From Bacteroidota bacterium (GTDB taxonomy: Bacteria; Bacteroidota; Bacteroidia; Chitinophagales; Saprospiraceae): a DNA stretch of 5,311 nucleotides. The notes beneath the pieces are model-generated. The model had not been told where the DNA came from. It saw only the letters and a list, made by a program, of their open reading frames with translations, and did not search any database. Numbering within the stretch: position 1 is the first letter of the stretch; each line of letters starts with the position of its first letter. Below, piece by piece: positions 1-5,311 of the stretch. The DNA lies in contig JAKQGD010000328.1 in the NCBI GenBank assembly GCA_029573365.1, forward strand, positions 1 to 5,311, given 5' to 3'. A program made the position numbers and the translations under genes.

Positions 1-2559
1 GTGGATGTACGGGTAGAAGACAAGCTCACTCCTGTGATCATCTGTCCTCCTGCCGTTACCATCAATTGTGATGAGGATTGCCACGACCTTACGCTTGCCG
101 GAAAGGCCAGAGCATTTTCAAATTGTCTTGACCTGGAGGTCGAATACACAGACAGAGAGTTTCTCAACAACTGCAATGTAGGATACATAGACAGAACATG
201 GAGGGTCAAAAGCAGACCTACCATCACCTGCGTACAGAGAATCACCAAGGTCAATCCTTTTGGTCCGTTTACCGAAAACAAGATTAACTGGCCGGCAGAC
301 ATCACCACTAACTGTGCTGACAATGCCGCTACTGTTAAGCCTACATGGGTGTCAGGACCTTGTGATGTTATAGGACTCAGCCTCAAGAGTGATACTTTCT
401 ACTTTGAGGGTAACTCATGTATGAAGATTCTCAACAAGTGGACCATCATCAACTGGTGTACCTATGATCCAAATGCTACAAACCCTGTAGGATATTTCAC
501 GCATACTCAGGTGGTGAAGGTAATAGATGAGATCAAGCCTGTACTCGGATCATGTGCCGACAGGATGTACGAAATCGATGACCACGGTGATGCCGACGGC
601 GACGGAAACAGGTGTGAGAAGAAAAGCCTCATGCTGACCATGACAGCCACAGACCAGGGACAGTGTGCCTCAGACTGGCTTAAGTGGATCGTATTTGTCG
701 ACCTTTGGGGAGACGGAACCAATGATTATGAATACTCATCATTCCTGCCTGCCACAGACGCCACATTTAATGACTCCAATGGAAACGGCATCAAGGATGT
801 ATACGTTTCTCCTACCGGCCAGGGCGGAGAAGTTAAAGTAACCATACCTGAAGACATCGTAGGAAGCATGTCAAACCACAAAGTGACCTGGAAAGTCGTA
901 GACGGTTGCGGCAATGTAACCACATGCAGCCAGAACTTTATGGTCGTGGACAAAAAGAAGCCTACTCCATACTGCCTTAACATCAGTTCAGCACTGATGA
1001 ACAATGGCAAGGTAGAACTTTGGGCAGTAGACTTTAATCTCGGTTCTTTTGACAACTGTACATCAAAGGCGAACCTTCTGTATACCTTCAATGAAGCCAG
1101 CCCAGTACCTTCTAAAATAGGTCAGACACACTTCTTTAAAAGCAACGGCCAGAATGCCACTGAGGCGGAGTACAATGCCGGCAATGCACAAAAGTGGATA
1201 CCTGCTACAAAGAGCTCAGGTATGATCTTCGATTGTAATGACTTGCCTTCTGTCGACGTAAAGATGACAGTTTGGGACGAAAAAGGTAATTATGACTATT
1301 GTGTTGTCACCCTCAATCTTGCAGACAACCAGGGAGCTTGTAATCCGGGCCAGTCCACATCAGTATCAGGACGTGTGGTTTCGAACGCAGGCCAGTCAGT
1401 AGAAAATGCTGAAATCGTTCTTGACAATGGTATCACTGAGATGCTCAAGGCTACTAACTCAGGTGCAGCCGGTGACTTTATGTTTGCAAATGCTGTAATG
1501 CATTACAATTACAACATCAGCGGTAAGAAGGACGATGACTACCTCAATGGTGTGTCTACCCTTGACCTGGTGCTTATACAGAGACATGTTCTTGCTCTTA
1601 ACAGGCTTACAGATCCTTACAATATCATAGCTGCTGACGTCAACAGCGACGAAAAAGTAACGGCATCTGACCTCGTAGAACTGAGAAAACTTATTCTCGG
1701 CATCTACACTGAGCTTCCTAAGAGCGGCAGCTGGAGATTTATCGACAAGACTCAGTCATTTGCTGATGTAAACAACCCATGGCCAATCAGGGAAAGGGTA
1801 TACATCAATGACTTGTCTCACGTCATGACAAACCAGGATTTTGTTGGTGTCAAGGTAGGAGATGTCAATGGATCAGCTACCGGCAACATAGCAAATGCAA
1901 CTACAGATTCCAGAAGCACGGTGCTGCTGACTTCTGACGACGAAGTACTGACTGCCAATACTTTGGTGCCTGTGACCCTGAGTGCAAATACTGACATGGT
2001 GTATGGTCTCCAGTTTACACTTACTCTCAACAATGCCGATCTTGCTGACGTATATGTAGGCGGAAACAGGCTGGATGACTCACAGATTGCTAAGATGTCA
2101 GACAATATGTATACCATCAGCTGGAATGATGTTCAGGCAGTTAACGGCAAAGACCTGATTACCCTTAATGTGGTGTCTAAAGCCAATGCCAACGCCTCAT
2201 CAGTGATCTCTGTAAGCTCTGCAGTGACTTCTGCCGAGATCTACAGCGGTGCAGAATTGAATACCGGAAAACTGTCCCTAAGGTTTGAAGGTGACGATAC
2301 ATTCGCAGTGTTCCAGAACGAACCTAACCCGTTCACAGACAAAACAACCATTTCTTTTAACTTGCCTGAAGCGGGTAATGCCATGCTGAAAGTCTTTGAT
2401 GTAACAGGCAAAGTCATTTATACTAACAAAGGATCTTTTGGTAAAGGCATGAATAGCTTTGTAATCTCAAAGGCTGATCTCCCATCGACGGGTGTGATGA
2501 TCTACCAGATAGAAAGTGGAGCAAATGTTGATACCAAGAAGATGATCGGCCTCGAGTAA
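1..2559 (+). CDS. C-terminal part of a large T9SS-secreted surface protein with HYR/Ig-like, dockerin-like and cohesin-like modules (5' partial)
   Basis: The frame is open from base 1 and begins inside a domain, so the GTG there is probably not the start; the N-terminus and signal peptide lie outside the window. Numbering from base 1, residues 1-447 form about four HYR/Ig-like beta units. Their joints read like VVKVID-EIKPVLGSC (172-185) and VVD-KKKPTPYC (315-325). This part carries all 20 cysteines, which suggests disulfide-stabilised extracellular repeats. Unit three has two Asp/Asn-rich calcium-type loops (197-203, 258-266). Residues 454-508 resemble a carboxypeptidase-regulatory-like beta domain. 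Residues 509-625 are dockerin-like: a degenerate loop (D511, D513, D522) and a canonical one (D546, N548, D550, D557), each followed by a Leu-rich helix. Residues 638-765 look like a cohesin-type beta sandwich. Residues 770-852 match a T9SS type A sorting domain (NEPNPF, then LKVFDVTGKVIY), which directs outer-membrane export and surface attachment or release. No catalytic domain is visible. Adhesin, matrix or scaffold is inference. TAA stop at 2557-2559. Confidence 0.88.
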   Translation: MDVRVEDKLTPVIICPPAVTINCDEDCHDLTLAGKARAFSNCLDLEVEYTDREFLNNCNVGYIDRTWRVKSRPTITCVQRITKVNPFGPFTENKINWPADITTNCADNAATVKPTWVSGPCDVIGLSLKSDTFYFEGNSCMKILNKWTIINWCTYDPNATNPVGYFTHTQVVKVIDEIKPVLGSCADRMYEIDDHGDADGDGNRCEKKSLMLTMTATDQGQCASDWLKWIVFVDLWGDGTNDYEYSSFLPATDATFNDSNGNGIKDVYVSPTGQGGEVKVTIPEDIVGSMSNHKVTWKVVDGCGNVTTCSQNFMVVDKKKPTPYCLNISSALMNNGKVELWAVDFNLGSFDNCTSKANLLYTFNEASPVPSKIGQTHFFKSNGQNATEAEYNAGNAQKWIPATKSSGMIFDCNDLPSVDVKMTVWDEKGNYDYCVVTLNLADNQGACNPGQSTSVSGRVVSNAGQSVENAEIVLDNGITEMLKATNSGAAGDFMFANAVMHYNYNISGKKDDDYLNGVSTLDLVLIQRHVLALNRLTDPYNIIAADVNSDEKVTASDLVELRKLILGIYTELPKSGSWRFIDKTQSFADVNNPWPIRERVYINDLSHVMTNQDFVGVKVGDVNGSATGNIANATTDSRSTVLLTSDDEVLTANTLVPVTLSANTDMVYGLQFTLTLNNADLADVYVGGNRLDDSQIAKMSDNMYTISWNDVQAVNGKDLITLNVVSKANANASSVISVSSAVTSAEIYSGAELNTGKLSLRFEGDDTFAVFQNEPNPFTDKTTISFNLPEAGNAMLKVFDVTGKVIYTNKGSFGKGMNSFVISKADLPSTGVMIYQIESGANVDTKKMIGLE

Positions 2560-2584
2560 CAACAATTTGCTTAACTTAATTCCT

Positions 2585-2616
2585 AAAGGGGTGCACTAAC
2601 AGTGCATCCCTTTTTT
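2585..2616 (+). terminator. Rho-independent terminator after the surface-protein gene
   Basis: A 10-bp stem pairs 2588-2597 with 2601-2610 around a 3-nt loop (AAC). All pairs are Watson-Crick except one G-U (2591 with 2607). Six T's follow (2611-2616), and AAA at 2585-2587 could extend the stem into the T tract. It starts 25 bp after the TAA stop, so it should end the upstream transcript and separate it from polA. On the minus strand the stem is followed by only three T's, so efficient two-way termination is less likely. Confidence 0.9.
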
Positions 2617-2649
2617 AAGTTTACAGTCAATCATTGGAAATGGTTTGTA

Positions 2650-2663
2650 CAGGCTGCAGCCTG
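2650..2663. repeat. Perfect 14-bp palindrome in the intergenic region
   Basis: CAGGCTGCAGCCTG is identical to its own reverse complement, and the symmetry breaks at the next base on each side. It lies 34 bp after the terminator and 26 bp before the candidate polA -33 element. It has no loop and no T tract, so it is a poor terminator. It could be a binding site for a dimeric regulator or a chance palindrome; only one copy was noticed in the window. Confidence 0.5.
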
Positions 2664-2688
2664 ACTATACGTAAAAAATGAAAGCACA

Positions 2689-2722
2689 TTTTGGTCAGCG
2701 TCACAATTTTTACCGTAGTTTG
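2689..2722 (+). promoter_or_regulatory. Candidate Bacteroidota-type promoter for polA
   Basis: Primary-sigma promoters in Bacteroidota typically have a TTTG-like -33 element and a TAnnTTTG -7 element about 20 bp apart. Here TTTTG (2689-2693) is followed after 22 bp by TAGTTTG (2716-2722), which is one base short of the -7 consensus. Transcription would start near 2728-2732, leaving a leader of about 20-25 nt before the ATG at 2753. A promoter is expected here because a strong terminator separates the two genes. The exact boxes are a weak match. Confidence 0.27.
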
Positions 2723-2752
2723 TGGTCTGTTTTGACGATATAAATCGATACC

Positions 2753-5311
2753 ATGGAAGACAAAAGACTTTTTCTACTAGATGGCCATGCCCTTGTCTAC
2801 AGGGCACATTTTGCATTTATAACACGGCCACTCATCAATTCCAAGGGGGTCAATACTTCGGCGGTCACCGGTTTTGTGAGGACCTTGTGGGACCTGATGG
2901 TAAATCAGAAACCAACACACATTGCTGTTGCATTTGACCCTAAGGGCGGTACGTTCAGACATGAATATTATCCGCAGTACAAGGCCAATAGAGACGCTCA
3001 GCCTGAAGACATCACCGTAGCCATGAAATATATACCGGAAATTGTGGAAGCTTTTAACATTCCGGCTGTTATGGTACCAAATTTTGAAGCCGACGATGTC
3101 ATAGGTACCCTGGCAAAACAGGCAGAAAAGGAAGGATACACAGTCTATATGGTGACTCCTGACAAAGATTATGCCCAGCTGGTATCTCCAAATATATACA
3201 TTTACAAACCGGGCAGACAAGGTAACGATATAGAAATCCTTGGCGAAAAAGAGGTGCTTGAAAACTGGGACATACAGAGGGTAGAACAAGTCATTGATGT
3301 CCTGGGCCTTCAGGGAGACAGCGTAGACAATATTCCGGGAATTCCGGGCATAGGTCCCAAAACTGCCGTGGCCCTGCTTAAAGAATATGGTTCTGTAGAA
3401 AACATCATAGCCAATGCTGAGAATCTCAAAGGCAAGCAAAAGGAAAATGTTATCACCTACTCCGATCAGGCCCTGCTTTCAAAAAGACTGGCCACCATCA
3501 ATACCGAATCACCCATTACCTTTGATGCCCAAAAATTTACCCTCGATCCCATAAACAAGGACAAAGTCAAGGAGATCTTTCTGGAGCTGGAATTCAGGAC
3601 GCTGGCCCAGCAGATACTAGGATATGACCTGTCGGGCAATGCAAAACCACAGAGTGCAGGTGTGCAGGGATCTCTGTTTGGAGATGAATCATCAGCCGCA
3701 CCGGAGCCTGCCAAAGATCAAAAGGAAGCTGATGGTTACCACATAGCCAAAAAAAATATCGGGAATACACCACATCAATACTACCTTGCAGATGACGACA
3801 ATAAAAAAGCCGACCTTCTGCAATTGCTCGAAAAAAGTGAAGTCATCAGCTTTGATACAGAAACAACAGGCATCGATGCCCACAGAGCAGAGCTTGTAGG
3901 TTTGTCGTTTGCACTCACTTCCGGTGAAGGATACTATGTCCCGGTGTCAGCAGACCAAAACGAAGCCCGCAAAACAGCCAGCTTTTTTAAGCAGGTGCTC
4001 GAAAATAGAAACATTACCAAGGTAGGCCAAAACATCAAGTATGACATGGCTATTATGAAATGGTACGGCGTAGAACTGGCAGGACCTATGTATGACACCA
4101 TGATTACCCATTATCTTTGTGAGCCTGACCTCAGACACAAACTTGATTATCTTACCGAATCGTATCTGGATTACAGGATGGTGCCTATAGAGGACCTTAT
4201 CGGAAAGGCCGGTAAAAACCAGCTCAGCATGAGAGATGTTGCCATAGAAAAGGTCAAGGAATATGCCTGCGAAGACGCAGACCTGACCCTGCAGATGGTG
4301 CCGGTACTTAAAAAAATGATTGGAGAAAACGAGCTCGATGATTTGTATAAAAAGATCGAGGAACCACTCATCCGTGTGTTGTGCGATATGGAGTTTGAAG
4401 GCATAAGAATAGACGGGGATTTTCTCAAAGAATATTCAAAAGAACTGGAAAAACTCATCGTAGAAAAGGAGCAGGAAATCTACAGAAACGCCGGAGTGCA
4501 GTTCAATATATCTTCGCCGCGGCAGGTGGGTGAGGTGCTGTTTGACAGGCTCAAGGTACCTTACAGGTGGAAAAAAACCACCTCGGGTCAGTATTCCACC
4601 GATTTCGATAAGCTTTCAGAACTGGCAGGCGAACATATTGTCATAGATTCCATCCTCGAATACAGGAAATTTACTAAGCTCAAATCTACTTATGTGGACG
4701 CCCTGCCAACAATGATCAACCCCAGGACAGGAAGGGTGCATAGCAATTTTAACCAGGCACGTGCCGCCACAGGAAGGCTCAGCTCCGAAAACCCAAATCT
4801 CCAGAACATACCCATACGGGATGAGGCCGGCCGCGAAATAAGAAAGGCGTTTATACCCCGCGACAACGATCATGTGATTCTGGCTGCTGACTACTCGCAG
4901 ATAGAACTGAGGATTATAGCAGAGATAAGCAATGACCAGGCCATGCTTGAGGCATTTCAGGCAGGCAACGATTTCCATAAGGCCACAGCTGCAAAGGTAT
5001 ATTCTGTGCCCTATGATGAAGTGACTGCCGACCAACGCAGAAACGCAAAAACAGTCAATTTTTCCATTACGTACGGGGCCGGTGCCACCAATCTCTCACG
5101 TCAGCTTGGCATCAACCGCAAGGAGGCCCAAGAGTTGATCCAGAGTTATTTCAGAGAGTTCAGTGGACTAAAAAACTATATGGACGAAACCGTCAGAATG
5201 GCCAGGGAATATGGTTATGTCAAGACCCTACTGGGACGCCGCAGGAATCTTCGGGATATAAATTCCAGAAATTCACTCACAGCCAGTAATGCCGAGAGGG
5301 TAGCCATAAAC
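2753..5311 (+). CDS. polA: DNA polymerase I (3' partial, cut by the window end)
   Basis: Family A DNA polymerase, which fills gaps and removes RNA primers in replication and repair. The start is ATG 2753: an in-frame TAA (2741-2743) blocks any upstream start, and the next in-frame ATG (M49) would lose catalytic D10. There is no Shine-Dalgarno. The 5'-nuclease domain (about 1-258) has D10, D62, R69, K77, R80, E112, D114, D115, D137, D139, D189, D192 and a helix-hairpin-helix (GIPGIGPKTA, 196-205). A low-complexity linker follows (about 290-340), with a clamp-motif-like QGSLF at 305-309. The DEDDy proofreading domain (about 345-535) is intact: D368 and E370, D431, Y504, D508. The polymerase domain has TGRLSS (673-678), motif A DYSQIELR (713-720, catalytic D713) and the O-helix residues R762, K766, F770, Y774. 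F770 predicts normal discrimination against dideoxynucleotides; S771 replaces the Gly of the E. coli enzyme. The window ends at residue 853, before motif C with the second catalytic Asp. By alignment with E. coli PolA (928 aa), about 80 residues are missing. No frameshift was seen. Confidence 0.98.
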   Translation, partial: MEDKRLFLLDGHALVYRAHFAFITRPLINSKGVNTSAVTGFVRTLWDLMVNQKPTHIAVAFDPKGGTFRHEYYPQYKANRDAQPEDITVAMKYIPEIVEAFNIPAVMVPNFEADDVIGTLAKQAEKEGYTVYMVTPDKDYAQLVSPNIYIYKPGRQGNDIEILGEKEVLENWDIQRVEQVIDVLGLQGDSVDNIPGIPGIGPKTAVALLKEYGSVENIIANAENLKGKQKENVITYSDQALLSKRLATINTESPITFDAQKFTLDPINKDKVKEIFLELEFRTLAQQILGYDLSGNAKPQSAGVQGSLFGDESSAAPEPAKDQKEADGYHIAKKNIGNTPHQYYLADDDNKKADLLQLLEKSEVISFDTETTGIDAHRAELVGLSFALTSGEGYYVPVSADQNEARKTASFFKQVLENRNITKVGQNIKYDMAIMKWYGVELAGPMYDTMITHYLCEPDLRHKLDYLTESYLDYRMVPIEDLIGKAGKNQLSMRDVAIEKVKEYACEDADLTLQMVPVLKKMIGENELDDLYKKIEEPLIRVLCDMEFEGIRIDGDFLKEYSKELEKLIVEKEQEIYRNAGVQFNISSPRQVGEVLFDRLKVPYRWKKTTSGQYSTDFDKLSELAGEHIVIDSILEYRKFTKLKSTYVDALPTMINPRTGRVHSNFNQARAATGRLSSENPNLQNIPIRDEAGREIRKAFIPRDNDHVILAADYSQIELRIIAEISNDQAMLEAFQAGNDFHKATAAKVYSVPYDEVTADQRRNAKTVNFSITYGAGATNLSRQLGINRKEAQELIQSYFREFSGLKNYMDETVRMAREYGYVKTLLGRRRNLRDINSRNSLTASNAERVAIN

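Noticed and set aside
1..3. GTG at base 1 as the true start of the surface protein
   Set aside because: The sequence that follows begins in the middle of a repeat-type unit without a signal peptide, which a T9SS cargo needs; the codon is more likely an internal valine.
2739..2745. TATAAAT as a -10 box for polA
   Set aside because: It ends only 7 bp before the ATG, so a transcript from it would start at or inside the coding region; it more likely reflects the A/T-rich translation initiation region.
2560..2752. Small gene, riboswitch or small RNA in the intergenic region
   Set aside because: Apart from the terminator hairpin and the palindrome no conserved RNA fold was recognised, and no plausible small protein with a start context was seen.
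2722..2937. 71-codon plus-strand frame overlapping the polA start
   Set aside because: It is out of frame with polA, covers the conserved D10 and D62 region, and has a low-complexity Cys/His-rich translation with no family resemblance.
2777..3439. 220-codon open frame on the minus strand
   Set aside because: It lies wholly antisense to the 5'-nuclease domain of polA, whose residues are conserved and unambiguous; the minus-strand translation shows no recognisable domain.
4616..5035. 139-codon minus-strand open frame
   Set aside because: It is antisense to the polymerase domain of polA, including motif A; it is best explained as a shadow of that gene.
1..5311. Mobile element, CRISPR array, defence or phage system
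   Set aside because: No terminal inverted repeats, regularly spaced direct repeats, transposase, integrase or nuclease-helicase genes were seen; both genes are ordinary chromosomal types with similar composition.

Overview
The window looks like ordinary chromosome from a member of the Bacteroidota, most likely close to the Saprospiraceae (Saprospiria). Three things suggest this. The first gene ends in a type IX secretion (T9SS) type A sorting domain, which is confined to that phylum. Its dockerin-like module has the SWRF...NPWP and VGVKVGDVNG pattern I associate with large Saprospiraceae surface proteins. The second gene lacks a Shine-Dalgarno sequence and has an A/T-rich region before its start, as is usual in this phylum. 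The family-level placement is inference.

Layout: two same-strand genes, both cut by the window edges. Positions 1-2559 hold the last 852 codons of a large secreted or surface protein: four cysteine-rich HYR/Ig-like units, a short carboxypeptidase-regulatory-like beta domain, a dockerin-like pair of calcium loops, a cohesin-like beta domain and the T9SS signal. Positions 2560-2752 are a 193-bp intergenic region with a strong intrinsic terminator, a perfect 14-bp palindrome and a weak candidate promoter. Positions 2753-5311 hold the first 853 codons of DNA polymerase I (polA). Its 5'-nuclease and proofreading residues are intact, and the polymerase domain is cut off shortly before motif C.

The genes are not functionally linked: one makes an exported adhesin-like or matrix protein, the other a cytoplasmic replication and repair enzyme. 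The terminator argues for separate transcription. I found no RNA gene, mobile element, CRISPR array, phage or defence system, and no convincing undescribed system. The points most worth a second look are the dockerin-like plus cohesin-like pairing next to a T9SS tail, calcium-loop insertions in one extracellular repeat, and a sliding-clamp-binding-like pentapeptide in the PolA linker.
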